A DNA stretch of 64,000 bases, from contig JBJXEW010000034.1 in NCBI GenBank assembly GCA_046156035.1, positions 11,558 to 75,557 on the forward strand, given 5' to 3'. Positions 53,742 to 61,934 of the stretch are shown here, one piece after another (position 1 is the stretch's first letter; every line of letters starts with the position of its first letter). Both the position numbers and the translations under genes were made by a program. The notes below the pieces were generated by a model that was not told where the DNA came from, searched no databases, and saw nothing but the letters and a program-made list of their open reading frames with translations. The stretch comes from JAEUIX01 sp046156035 (lineage in GTDB: Bacteria; Planctomycetota; Phycisphaerae; Phycisphaerales; UBA1924).

Positions 53742-54272
53742 TCACTTGGGCGCGGGCTTGTCGTCAGGCGGGCGTGTCGGCGCGGGAGTGGGTGCGGATG
53801 CGGGCGCGGGTGCGGGTTGACCGGGCACGCCGCCCGGTTCGGTGGCCGGCGTTGCGGGAGCCCCGCCTTCCTTCAACTCGGCCTTGTCCGCGTCGCTGTC
53901 GCCGCTGAGTTTCATGAAGGGGATCGACGAGTCGATTGTGTTGATGGTCTTGCGGACCGACGCGAGATGGTCGTCGAGTTTGCGCAGCGAGGCATCAATG
54001 GACTCGAGGGTCGTGTGGATGGACTGGAGCATCTGCAAGCGGGCGATCGTGTCGTCCAACCGCTGGTTGGCCCCATCCACCGCGATCATCTTCTCCTGAA
54101 CGGCTTGGATGTTCGCGTCGGTCACGCCGAGCCTGTCCTCGACGCGTCCGATCGCCTGGTTGGTGGTGGCGAGTTCGTCGTGGATGTCGTCCAACACGCA
54201 ACCGGGGAGAACGGCGAGCGGCGCGAGCAGGGCGAGGATGCGCACGCGTGCGGTGGCGGGGAGTGCGTTCAT
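53742..54272 (-). CDS. Coiled-coil lipoprotein of unknown function
   Basis: A 176-residue lipoprotein: the signal peptide ends LAVLPGC, so Cys is lipidated. Residues 26-125 are a long coiled coil (TNQAIGRVEDRLGV, NQRLDDTIARLQML, IDASLRKLDDHLASVRKT). The C-terminal ~45 residues are Pro/Ala-rich. GGAG with a seven-base spacing precedes the ATG. Probably a structural envelope protein; its partner is unknown. Confidence 0.7.
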   Translation of the reverse strand: MNALPATARVRILALLAPLAVLPGCVLDDIHDELATTNQAIGRVEDRLGVTDANIQAVQEKMIAVDGANQRLDDTIARLQMLQSIHTTLESIDASLRKLDDHLASVRKTINTIDSSIPFMKLSGDSDADKAELKEGGAPATPATEPGGVPGQPAPAPASAPTPAPTRPPDDKPAPK

Positions 54273-54379
54273 GCGGGAACTCCGTGAGTGGGCAGGTTGC
54301 GCTCGGCGCAAGCGCGGCCGTACCGGCGGGGGCCGGGGGCCGCGTGCTGCCGGGCAACCCCCGCTTGCCTGTGTGCTGG

Positions 54380-54979
54380 TTAGTTGGCCTTGACCAGCGC
54401 GACGTCCATCGATTCGATGTACGTGACCACGATCGAGTCGCCCACTTTGATTTTCTGGATGTTCTCAGTCTTGCGGCCGCGCACGGTGGTGGTGTCGCCC
54501 ATCGGGCCCTTGAGCGTAACGAGTTTGTTGGCCACATCCACCGACTGGACCGTGGTGAGGATCCGCACCTTGCTCCGCACGCCGCCGGCGGGGTTGGACC
54601 CCTGGGGCGAGCGGCCCGCGGTGTCTGTCACCAGGATGGGGTTGGCGGCCTCGTCGGCGGTTGGCGGACGCAGTTCGGCTTGGAGCGAGACGGTGTAACT
54701 GGCCATCACGCTGTCGCCGACCTTGATCTCGTTGAGACGCTGGACCTGCGGGCCCGCGACGAACGTGGTGGCGCGTCCTGAGTTGTCGCGGAAGGTGACG
54801 CGTCGCGAGGTGTAGTCGATCGCTTCGACCTTCGCGACGAGGGAGACCATCGCGGAATCTTCGTAGGTGAGCGGGGCGACCGGTGCGGCGGGTGCCGCGG
54901 CCTCCTGCTTCTTGTCCGAGTTGCAGGCCGCGAGCGTGAGGGCGGCGGCGGCGAGTGAGACGAGCGTGGCTTTGTTCAT
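54380..54979 (-). CDS. Lipoprotein with two related beta domains
   Basis: A 199-residue lipoprotein (lipobox LTLAAC). The mature part contains two similar halves, each with VxxVxSVDxxxxxVTLKxxxGxTTxV and KVGDSIVVTY-like strands (residues 45-100 and 135-198), suggesting an internal duplication. Function unknown. Confidence 0.7.
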   Translation of the reverse strand: MNKATLVSLAAAALTLAACNSDKKQEAAAPAAPVAPLTYEDSAMVSLVAKVEAIDYTSRRVTFRDNSGRATTFVAGPQVQRLNEIKVGDSVMASYTVSLQAELRPPTADEAANPILVTDTAGRSPQGSNPAGGVRSKVRILTTVQSVDVANKLVTLKGPMGDTTTVRGRKTENIQKIKVGDSIVVTYIESMDVALVKAN

Positions 54980-55267
54980 TGGAATTCCCTGGGGGACCTC
55001 GGGTTGGGATGCCGCGGCGTGAAGCAGAGGGACTCAACCAGCCCAAGGTGTGATGGTTATGCACGCGCCGGGCCGGAACCTCGCCGAGTGTAGCACTTTT
55101 CGGGCTGAGCGTTGCGCGGCTGCGTGGCGGGGGGTGGGGGGTGGGGGGGGGTGGCGGTGGATAATGGCGCGTATGGCCGGACGGGAGGGCTACCGCACCC
55201 CTTCGTCGGCAGTCCTTGCGCACCCCTCGCCCCGACCTGCACGCCGTTCACCGCGCCGGCGGCACGC

Positions 55268-55681
55268 TCAGACCACGATGGTCGTGATCTCGATGTTGCC
55301 GTGGACAGCCTTGGAGTAGGGGCAGATGGCGTGCGCCGCCTCGGCCAGAGACTCCGCGGCGGCGCGGTCGATGCCGGGCACGCTGACGGTGAGGCTGGCC
55401 CGCAAGAAGAAGGCACCGCCGTCTTGATTCAGATCGACCTGGGTGTCGACCGACGGATGGCCCGCCAGTTTGATCTTCCGCTGCGAGGCGGCGAGTTCGA
55501 GCGCGCCGAGATAGCAGGCCGACCACGCGCTGGCGAAGAGGTTCTCGGCGGCGGGGTGCGGCTGCGAGAGTTTGACATCCACAAAGCCGTCGCTGCTGCG
55601 CGAGGCGCCACTGGGGCCGCTGGTGGTGTGGGCCTTGCCGGTGAAGAGGGTCTTTGCGGTATGGGGGGTGGAGGTGGTCAT
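55268..55681 (-). CDS. Organic hydroperoxide resistance protein (Ohr/OsmC family)
   Basis: A 137-residue thiol peroxidase. The two catalytic Cys are in AWSACYLGAL and HAICPYSKAV, as in Ohr. AAGGAG seven bases before the ATG at 55681 is a strong ribosome site. It reduces lipid and organic peroxides with lipoyl partners. It lies beside a palindrome-rich gap that may influence its expression. Confidence 0.93.
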   Translation of the reverse strand: MTTSTPHTAKTLFTGKAHTTSGPSGASRSSDGFVDVKLSQPHPAAENLFASAWSACYLGALELAASQRKIKLAGHPSVDTQVDLNQDGGAFFLRASLTVSVPGIDRAAAESLAEAAHAICPYSKAVHGNIEITTIVV

Positions 55682-55824
55682 GGGGGGGCTCCTTGGCTGG
55701 GCTGAGTGTCTTTGGGCCGTTCGCGGGGAAAGCGTATGCGATTTCCTCTGTGGAGGGCCGAGACCGGTCGGTGCCAACGGCCGCTCCGACCTTGCGGGAG
55801 AACACGCCAACCTCTCAAAGCCAG

Positions 55825-55923
55825 GTGCCACGATCATCCGTGCTTTGACGGATGATCGTGCGGCAGCGGGCATACCGCCGCGCTCAGGACACGATCATCC
55901 GCGGCGGCGGATGATCGTGGCAC
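55825..55923. repeat. Nested perfect palindrome pair
   Basis: CACGATCATCCG is followed by its reverse complement CGGATGATCGTG (55849-55860), and the same pair occurs again at 55890-55919. The outermost arms, GTGCCACGATCATCCG (55825-55840) and CGGATGATCGTGGCAC (55908-55923), are perfect 16-base inverted repeats. The element can fold as two hairpins or one large cruciform. Confidence 0.85.
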
Positions 55924-56120
55924 AACGGATACCCACTCTGCGTTTCTCCGCCCCCGGCACCCCCCGCTCAAGGCCCGCACCAATGCGTGCTGCCCAGAGC
56001 CGAACCGTGGCGCGCCTCCGTGGGCGTGGCTGCGCCACGGCCCACCGCTCTTCACGTTCGCGGCTTTGCCGCGTCGAACCCGCCGCCACGCCGCCACGCC
56101 GCCAAGTGCGGGAGGGAGTT

Positions 56121-56149
56121 GCAGAGGGAACCGAAGCGGTTCCCTCTGC
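56121..56149. repeat. 13-base perfect palindrome
   Basis: GCAGAGGGAACCG and CGGTTCCCTCTGC around AAG. It lies 30 bases beyond the stop of the minus-strand gene at 56180; no T-run follows, so a terminator role is uncertain. Confidence 0.6.
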
Positions 56150-56179
56150 ACGTGCAAGCACCGAAGTCGCCGAGTGGAC

Positions 56180-56485
56180 TCACGCGTACGAGAGGCATTG
56201 CACGTCAACTTCTCCGCCCTTGTAGGGACCATCGCCGGACCCGTCGTCGGTGGGCACGTCGAACACAATCCATTGGCTCAAAAATGAGTTCTGTTCGACG
56301 TCCAACCGCCGCACCAAGCCGGCGGCATCGAAATCGCCTTGGGCATGCGGTGGTTCTGCGGCCAGCGTTCTCACGAAGGCAGGGAATGCTCGGACAATTC
56401 CCGTCGTGCCATCTGGCCATTCGAAGTGACCACGGATGACAACACGCGCGCCATCAGGAAAAGTGGGCGGATCGGACGATGTCAT
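56180..56485 (-). CDS. Unknown small protein
   Basis: A 101-residue protein that I do not recognise. AAGGAA six bases before the ATG supports the start at 56485. It is acidic, without signal peptide or membrane segment (FPDGARVVIRGHFEWPDGTT suggests a small beta barrel). The DNA looks less GC-rich than the surroundings. Confidence 0.55.
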   Translation of the reverse strand: MTSSDPPTFPDGARVVIRGHFEWPDGTTGIVRAFPAFVRTLAAEPPHAQGDFDAAGLVRRLDVEQNSFLSQWIVFDVPTDDGSGDGPYKGGEVDVQCLSYA

Positions 56486-56583
56486 ACGGCGTTCCTTGAG
56501 CCCGGGATTGGCATTCACGCCATGTGGTTGGTCACTTGCGGAGCGACCTGCCGTTCGGTCTTTCCGCGTGGGAGGGCGTGGTT

Positions 56584-57093
56584 CTACTGGGTCGGGTTTG
56601 AGCGAAGGAGGTTGATAGTTCTTCGATGCACTTCGATGGCGTTCCGAAGGGCTTCGAGCGCGACCCGGGCTTGCGGCCGATTGGGTGGCCCCTTCGCGGC
56701 GTTCCCGACGACGTCGGCGGCAAGAGTCAGCGAGTAGCGCAGGATGTCGACTGCCGAGTGACGGATGTACTCGTCGGCGTCGTCAACCGCCAGTCGCGAG
56801 AGCGACTCCCATATCTCCGGGCTCCATGCATCGTCGCCTAAAGAGGAGAGCGTTTGCTCCATTGCGAATAGCGAGCCCGCCCGCACTTGTTGCGACGCGT
56901 GCTGAAGCAGGCGGAAGGCCACCGGAAACACGACGTTCGAGTCAAGGCACCTGCTCCCGTCGATCAACGCCAGGCTCATCTTCTCCGGATCGTCCGTGGC
57001 GATGGCGCGTGTGAACTCCTCCGCATCGATGCCCTCAGCGGGGCGGTAGGCGGGCCGCTTGGGGGAGCAGTTGTCCGGTGTGCCAGAGCTCAA
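56584..57093 (-). CDS. Unknown HEAT-like helical protein
   Basis: A 169-residue protein starting at a TTG at 57093, which directly follows the stop of the icd remnant. The middle looks like HEAT/armadillo helices (WESLSRLAVDDADEYIRHSA, DILRYSLTLAADVV). No enzyme motif. Later in-frame starts are possible. Confidence 0.5.
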   Translation of the reverse strand: MSSGTPDNCSPKRPAYRPAEGIDAEEFTRAIATDDPEKMSLALIDGSRCLDSNVVFPVAFRLLQHASQQVRAGSLFAMEQTLSSLGDDAWSPEIWESLSRLAVDDADEYIRHSAVDILRYSLTLAADVVGNAAKGPPNRPQARVALEALRNAIEVHRRTINLLRSNPTQ

Positions 57094-57096
57094 GCG

Positions 57097-57177
57097 GATT
57101 CACCCCATGTGCATAATGACGGCATCTCCGAACTCGGAGCACTGCACCGTCTTGACGCTCGTGTCGCCCTCCGCGTC
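57097..57177 (-). pseudogene. Duplicated, diverged 3' end of icd
   Basis: This 81-base stretch matches the end of icd (57796-57876) at roughly 65 of 81 positions, including 16 identical bases at the stop-codon end. Read on the minus strand it still encodes CSEFGDAVIMHMG and a stop codon, against CSEFGDAVIKHMG in icd. There is no gene body in front of it. The two copies are direct repeats 699 bases apart, flanking two small genes. Confidence 0.82.
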
Positions 57178-57466
57178 ACGCCGCCAGCGGGAGGGATCGG
57201 GTCGTGGATTCAACCTGCGTGGTGATCTCGCGGAGCGAGTCGGGCAGCGCACCGGCACCGAAGCGCTTCCACCAGCCGATCACCGTGAAGCCGACGACCG
57301 CGTCGGTGTCATCGCTGCGCAGCACGACGAAGCCTCCGCTGGATTCTTCTCCGTAGGTCGCGGCGTCCGTCGGCGTCCCGTGGCGGATGTAGAGGACATC
57401 GTTGCGCACGTCGTAGTGGTACCAGAGCGGGCCGATCATTCCTTCGATGGATTCGGTGGTGGCCAT
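57176..57466 (-). CDS. DUF2283 protein (putative antitoxin-like partner)
   Basis: A 96-residue protein with the DUF2283 pattern: WYHYDVRNDVLYIRHG and SGGFVVLRSDD. Such proteins are often encoded beside small toxin-like genes. It overlaps the upstream gene by 31 bases, so both are translated from one message. It lies between the two icd 3' ends. Confidence 0.75.
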   Translation of the reverse strand: MATTESIEGMIGPLWYHYDVRNDVLYIRHGTPTDAATYGEESSGGFVVLRSDDTDAVVGFTVIGWWKRFGAGALPDSLREITTQVESTTRSLPLAA

Positions 57467-57756
57467 TCCGAGGCTCCGGGCTTGAGACGCTTGCAGAAGT
57501 ACGCGGTCATGACGAACCCTTCACGCACGTTCGCCACCACGCACATCATACGGTCCGCAATCGGCGCGGGGCCGTAGTAGAGGCGGCAATCAGGGTCTGA
57601 GACGCTCGGGTGCACGGCGGCGGGGGTGCGGACGGTTTGCTCGACCAAGGCGCGGTGCGGTGCGAGGTTGGGGTGGCCCTTGAGGATACGGCCATACCAC
57701 GTTGCATCGTGCAGCACAACGAGTCGGCCGAGCGGATCTTTGAGTGCGCTGTTCAT
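57436..57756 (-). CDS. PBECR-like small protein (putative toxin-like)
   Basis: A 106-residue protein. ATWYGRILKGHPNL and then VREGFVMTAYFCKRL fit the PBECR2-type fold, found in phage and mobile-element proteins and suspected to be nuclease-like. The pairing with DUF2283 in an overlapping two-gene unit suggests a toxin-antitoxin-like cassette; no activity can be inferred directly. It is the first gene downstream of icd on the minus strand. Confidence 0.65.
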   Translation of the reverse strand: MNSALKDPLGRLVVLHDATWYGRILKGHPNLAPHRALVEQTVRTPAAVHPSVSDPDCRLYYGPAPIADRMMCVVANVREGFVMTAYFCKRLKPGASEWPPPNPSKE

Positions 57757-57798
57757 GCCCGTCGGATTCCGCGACGAAAGTCTAGCCTTGCGCTCGAT

Positions 57799-59268
57799 TC
57801 ACCCCATGTGCTTGATCACCGCATCCCCGAACTCCGAGCACTTGACCTTCTTGGCGGATGTGTCGCCCTCGGCCTTCATCAACCGTTCAAAGTCGTAGGT
57901 GACGGTCTTGGCGGAGATGGCACCGTCCATGCCCTTGATGACGAGGTCGGCGGCATCGGACCACACCTTGTCGCCGCCGCTGCCCAGATAGCGGAGCATC
58001 ATCTCGCCCGAGAGGATGACGCTCCCGGGGTTCACCTGGTCGAGGTTGGCGTATTTGGGGGCCGTGCCGTGCGTGGCCTCGAAGATGGCGTGGCCGGAGA
58101 TGTAGTTGATGTTGGCGCCGGGGGCGATGCCGATGCCGCCGATCTGTGCCGCGAGGGCGTCGGAGAGGTAGTCGCCGTTGAGGTTGAGCGTGGCGACGAC
58201 GTCGAAATCTTTGGGGCGTGTCAGAACCTGCTGGAGCGTGATGTCTGCGATCAAGTCCTTGATGAGCAACTTCTGCTTCCACTTGCCGTCGCCGTGAGAC
58301 TTCCAGATGGCGGAGAGGACGGATTCGACCTCTTTGACGATCTTGCCGCGCTGGTCGGGGGTCATCATGTCGAAGCCGGGGTCGATGAGTTTGGCATTGG
58401 CCTCGGGGGTGAGGTCCGGGTTGGCTTCCTTGTTGCCGAGGATCCAGGTCTCGCGCTCGGTGACGGTGCCGGCGCGGAAGGAGGACTTGGCGAGGGCGTA
58501 GCCCCAGTCTTTGAAGGCACCCTCGGTGAACTTCATGATGTTGCCCTTGTGGACGAGGGTGACGCTCTTGCGTTTTTCCTTAAGGGCGTACTCGATGGCG
58601 GCCCAGATGAGGCGTTCGGAGCCGGCGCGGCTGACGGGCTTGATGCCGACGCCGACTTCGACCTGCTCATACAGGTTGGCGTGGCCGATCTGCGAGCCCC
58701 AGGTGACGCCGGAGTCTTTGGTGCCGAAGCGGACCTTCTTGAACTCTTTGGGGAGTTTCTCGGCGAGGGCATCGAGGATGACCTTGGCCTCCGGGCTGCC
58801 CGCGGCGAAGTCGATGCCGGCGTAGATGTCTTCGGTGTTCTCGCGGAAGATGACCATCTCGCAGTCTTGCGGGCGCTTGACGGGCGAGGGGACGCCCTTG
58901 AACCAGCGCACGGGGCGGAGGCAGACGTAGAGGTCGAGGAGTTGGCGGAGGGCGACGTTGAGCGAACGCATGCCGCCGCCGACGGGGGTGGAGAGGGGGC
59001 CCTTGATGCCGACGAGGTACTTCTTGAAGTCGGCGATGGTCTCATCGGGGAGCCAGTTGCCGGTTTTGTTGAAGGCCTTCTCGCCGGCGAGGACTTCGTG
59101 CCAGTGGATCTTGTACTTGCCGGACGATGCCTTCGCGACGGCGGCGTCAATCACGCGGACGGATGCACGCCAGATGTCCGGGCCGGTGCCGTCGCCCTCG
59201 ATGAAGGGGATGATGGGGTCGGCGGGGACGGAGAGTTTGCCGGCGGACATGGAGATGGTGGAGGGCAT
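57799..59268 (-). CDS. icd: Isocitrate dehydrogenase (NADP-dependent)
   Basis: A 489-residue TCA-cycle enzyme converting isocitrate to 2-oxoglutarate. The N-terminal FIEGDGTGPDIW, the substrate loop STPVGGGMRSLNVALRQ with the regulatory-type Ser/Arg positions, VHKGNIMKFTEGAF, and the late THGTAPKYA (nucleotide site) are all present. GGAG before the ATG at 59268 supports the start. It is longer than the E. coli enzyme and resembles larger planctomycete/bacterial forms. Its last ~27 codons are duplicated at 57097-57177. Confidence 0.95.
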   Translation of the reverse strand: MPSTISMSAGKLSVPADPIIPFIEGDGTGPDIWRASVRVIDAAVAKASSGKYKIHWHEVLAGEKAFNKTGNWLPDETIADFKKYLVGIKGPLSTPVGGGMRSLNVALRQLLDLYVCLRPVRWFKGVPSPVKRPQDCEMVIFRENTEDIYAGIDFAAGSPEAKVILDALAEKLPKEFKKVRFGTKDSGVTWGSQIGHANLYEQVEVGVGIKPVSRAGSERLIWAAIEYALKEKRKSVTLVHKGNIMKFTEGAFKDWGYALAKSSFRAGTVTERETWILGNKEANPDLTPEANAKLIDPGFDMMTPDQRGKIVKEVESVLSAIWKSHGDGKWKQKLLIKDLIADITLQQVLTRPKDFDVVATLNLNGDYLSDALAAQIGGIGIAPGANINYISGHAIFEATHGTAPKYANLDQVNPGSVILSGEMMLRYLGSGGDKVWSDAADLVIKGMDGAISAKTVTYDFERLMKAEGDTSAKKVKCSEFGDAVIKHMG

Positions 59269-59280
59269 GCGAAAAACTCC

Positions 59281-59310
59281 AAATGGTCAAATGGCCAAAT
59301 GGCCAAATAA
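59281..59310 (+). repeat. AAATGGCC repeat between icd and nadB
   Basis: AAATGGTCAAATGGCCAAATGGCCAAAT; the same unit is coding at 14653-14688. A G-rich GGGGGCAGGGGGC stretch follows at 59338-59372. Confidence 0.75.
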
Positions 59311-59446
59311 AGACAGAGAGGCAGGAGGCAAGAAGCAGGGGGCGGGGGACGGGGGGCAGGGGGCAGGGGGCCGGACGGCGGAGTTTACACGGGAAGGAGC
59401 GCGGCCGCGAACCGGGTCTGCGGGCCTGCCCCTACGATGGGCCGCG

Positions 59447-61237
59447 ATGGATGATCTGCTGGACCAGCGACGATATCTGATCCCGTTTCGGTCGAATTTG
59501 CTCCCGCAGATTTTCACCGACACGCTGGTGATCGGCACGGGCGTGGCGGGGTTGCGGGCGGCGGTCGCCGCGGCGGAGCATGGCGAGGTGATCGTGGTGG
59601 GCAAGGACGACCCGCCGAACAGCAACACGGCGTGGGCGCAGGGCGGCATCGCGGTGGTGCTGGATGAACGCGACACGCTGCAAGCCCACATTGATGACAC
59701 GCTGGTGGCTGGTGCGGACCTGTGCGATGAGCCGGCGGTGCGGCAGATTGTGGAGCAGGGGCCGGAGCGGATCCGGGAACTGGTGTCTTGGGGGATGAAG
59801 TTTGACACGGACAAGAAGGGGCCGGATGGCCTGAAGGTGGGGCGCGAGGGCGGGCACAGCGCGGCCCGGATTGTGCACGCGGATGGCGATGCCACGGGCA
59901 AGGAACTGATGCGCTGCCTGTGGGAGAAGGCCAGCGGCACGGCGGGCGTGCGGGTTTTCAACCGGTGCTTCTCGCTGGACCTGCTGACGCCGACGGGTGA
60001 TGCGGGTGCGCCGGTGATGGGGGCGATTACGCACCACCCCAAGTATGGCCTGCAGGTGATCTGGGCGAAGGCGACGATCCTTGCCGGCGGCGGGGCGGGG
60101 ATGCTCTATCGCGAGACGACCAACCCGAAGGTGGCGACGGGCGACGGGCTGGCGATGGCGTATCGGGCCGGCGCGGCGGTGGCCGACATGGCCTTTGTGC
60201 AGTTTCACCCGACGACGCTGTATCTTGCGGGTGCGTCGCGGTCGTTGATTACGGAGGCGGTGCGGGGCGAGGGCGGGCATTTGGTGGATGCCGCGGGCGA
60301 CAGGTTCATGCAGGGCTTTCACCCGATGGCGGAACTGGCCCCGCGTGATGTGGTGACGCGGGGGATCGTGGCGCGGCTGGCGGAGCGGGGCGGCACGCAT
60401 GTGTTTCTGGATGTGCGGCACTTGAAGGATTTTGCGACGCGGTTCCCGGGGATTGCGCAGTTGCTCGCGAAGTTTGATTTGGACCCGCGAAAGGATTTGA
60501 TCCCGGTGCATCCGGCGGCGCACTACATGGTCGGGGGCGTGCGGACGGATGCGTGCGGGCGCACGAACGTGCCCGGGTTGTACGCCGTGGGCGAGGTGGC
60601 GTGCACGGGCCTGCACGGGGCGAACCGGCTGGCGAGCAACTCGCTGCTGGAGGGGCTGGTGATGGGCGAGGTGGCGGGGCGGGCGGCGCGGGAGCGGACG
60701 CGATTTGGGGAAGGCACTGGGGACTGGGCACTGGGCACTGGGAAAGACAAAGGCGCGAACGGGCGCAACGGGCACGCAGGTCCGATGCCGAGTGTTGGCT
60801 GGGCCGTGCCGCCGCGGGCGGGGCCGGTGGCGATTGTGTCGGATATCCGGCCGAGTGAACTGGGCGATCTGGACCTGACGGATGTGGAGTCGAGTCTGCG
60901 GTCGGCGATGTGGCGCAACGTGGGCATTGAGCGGACTGGCGGGCGTGTGCGCGACGCGGCGGACATGATCAACTTCTGGGCGCGGTACACGCTGGACAAG
61001 ATCTTTGATGAGCCGCGCGGCTGGCAGGTGCAGAACATGCTGCTGGCGGCGGCGTTGATCGCGCGGTCGGCGGCGTGGCGGGAGGAGAGCCGCGGGTGCC
61101 ACCTGCGGACGGACCGGCCGGACGCGCGGCGCGAGTTCCACGTGCATGATGTGTGGCGGCGCGGCGGGGGTGCACCGGTGGCGGAGGCGGTGGTGGGGGG
61201 CGCGGCGACGGCGAGCGTCGCGCCGGCGGAAGCGTGA
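59447..61237 (+). CDS. nadB: L-aspartate oxidase
   Basis: A 596-residue flavoprotein that oxidises aspartate to iminoaspartate for NAD synthesis. The FAD site VIGTGVAGLRAAVAA is N-terminal; TAWAQGGIA, AHIDDTLVAGADL, GGHSAARIVHADGDATG, QFHPTTLY and YAVGEVACTGLHGANRLASN follow in order. Near residues 415-445 the sequence GTGDWALGTGKDKGANGRNG is encoded by a GGGCACTG repeat and its flank, an insert not expected in NadB. The C-terminal helical domain ends with an Ala-rich tail. The next gene overlaps its stop codon. Confidence 0.95.
   Translation: MDDLLDQRRYLIPFRSNLLPQIFTDTLVIGTGVAGLRAAVAAAEHGEVIVVGKDDPPNSNTAWAQGGIAVVLDERDTLQAHIDDTLVAGADLCDEPAVRQIVEQGPERIRELVSWGMKFDTDKKGPDGLKVGREGGHSAARIVHADGDATGKELMRCLWEKASGTAGVRVFNRCFSLDLLTPTGDAGAPVMGAITHHPKYGLQVIWAKATILAGGGAGMLYRETTNPKVATGDGLAMAYRAGAAVADMAFVQFHPTTLYLAGASRSLITEAVRGEGGHLVDAAGDRFMQGFHPMAELAPRDVVTRGIVARLAERGGTHVFLDVRHLKDFATRFPGIAQLLAKFDLDPRKDLIPVHPAAHYMVGGVRTDACGRTNVPGLYAVGEVACTGLHGANRLASNSLLEGLVMGEVAGRAARERTRFGEGTGDWALGTGKDKGANGRNGHAGPMPSVGWAVPPRAGPVAIVSDIRPSELGDLDLTDVESSLRSAMWRNVGIERTGGRVRDAADMINFWARYTLDKIFDEPRGWQVQNMLLAAALIARSAAWREESRGCHLRTDRPDARREFHVHDVWRRGGGAPVAEAVVGGAATASVAPAEA
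60713..60742 (+). repeat. GGGCACTG repeat inside nadB
   Basis: GGCACTGGGGACTGGGCACTG plus one unit, encoding GTGDWALGTG in frame. Related copies lie at 9156-9188 and 14156-14184. Confidence 0.8.
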
Positions 61238-61842
61238 AGCGCGTTGCCCGGCGATGCGCGATGGGCGTGGTCTGGTGCGTCGTGGCCCTGCTGATGCAGG
61301 GGTGCCAGGACGAAGCGAAGGTGGTGAACTACACGCCGTTCTTTGACGGGCTGGAGGGCGCCTCCGGCCCGACGGCGGTGCGTGACGGTGTGCGCCGCGG
61401 CGAGGGCGCACTCGCGGACCCGACGGCTTCGTCTGATGCGCTGCCCGAAGAACTGGTGAAGGTGGGGCCCGACGGCAAGAAGGTGATCGTGTCGCGGTCG
61501 ATCCGCCACGTGATGGTGCACCTGGCGACGCTCTTGAACGAGAACGACGACGACACGCTCTATGAGCAATTGGTGTCGGAGCACACCAAGAAGCACTTCG
61601 CGGAGCAGGGGCTGGACGCTCGGGCGGAGAGCCTGGGCTTTTTGAAGGCCAACCGCGAGGACATCATGGCGCTGTTCGGGCGGATGCCGATGGCGGAGCG
61701 GAGCACGGGCGTCGTGCTGGAGAAGGCACCTGGCAACCTGTTCAAACTCAGTTTGCAGGGGACCAGCACGCGCACGCTGCGCTTCACGGACCTGTGGATC
61801 ACGATGGAGCGGGGCCAGTGGAAACTGGTGTGGGTGGGGTAG
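61234..61842 (+). CDS. Lipoprotein of unknown function
   Basis: A 202-residue lipoprotein starting at a GTG that overlaps the nadB stop (GTGA). The signal peptide ends LLMQGC. The mature part is helical, with DTLYEQLVSEHTKKHFAEQG and a C-terminal beta end DLWITMERGQWKLVWVG. No family recognised. Coupling to nadB may be only positional. Confidence 0.72.
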   Translation: MKRVARRCAMGVVWCVVALLMQGCQDEAKVVNYTPFFDGLEGASGPTAVRDGVRRGEGALADPTASSDALPEELVKVGPDGKKVIVSRSIRHVMVHLATLLNENDDDTLYEQLVSEHTKKHFAEQGLDARAESLGFLKANREDIMALFGRMPMAERSTGVVLEKAPGNLFKLSLQGTSTRTLRFTDLWITMERGQWKLVWVG

Positions 61843-61872
61843 GGGACAGGTGTGAGGGGACAGGGGACAGCC
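61842..61872 (+). repeat. GGGGACAGG repeat
   Basis: GGGGACAGGTGTGAGGGGACAGGGGACAG, another G-rich dispersed unit, in the gap before the convergent recombinase gene. Confidence 0.65.
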
Positions 61873-61934
61873 AGCAGATGCCGGGCAGCATGGCCCTGTT
61901 TCCTGCCGCAACCGGTTACCTGGTCCCTATCACC

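Larger units (their letters stand above)
55682..56179. other. Palindrome-rich intergenic region (498 bases)
   Basis: No gene recognised. It contains a nested palindrome at 55825-55923, a GTGGGC...GCCCAC hairpin near 56018-56045, and a perfect palindrome at 56121-56149. Composition and repeats suggest REP-like elements. Confidence 0.5.

Noticed and set aside
56080..56110. CCGCCACG tandem copies as a variable repeat
   Set aside because: Only three imperfect units in a GC-rich gap; could be chance.
57610..59310. A 566-codon plus-strand frame opposite icd
   Set aside because: Asp/Gly/Val-rich antisense shadow of a clearly identified isocitrate dehydrogenase.
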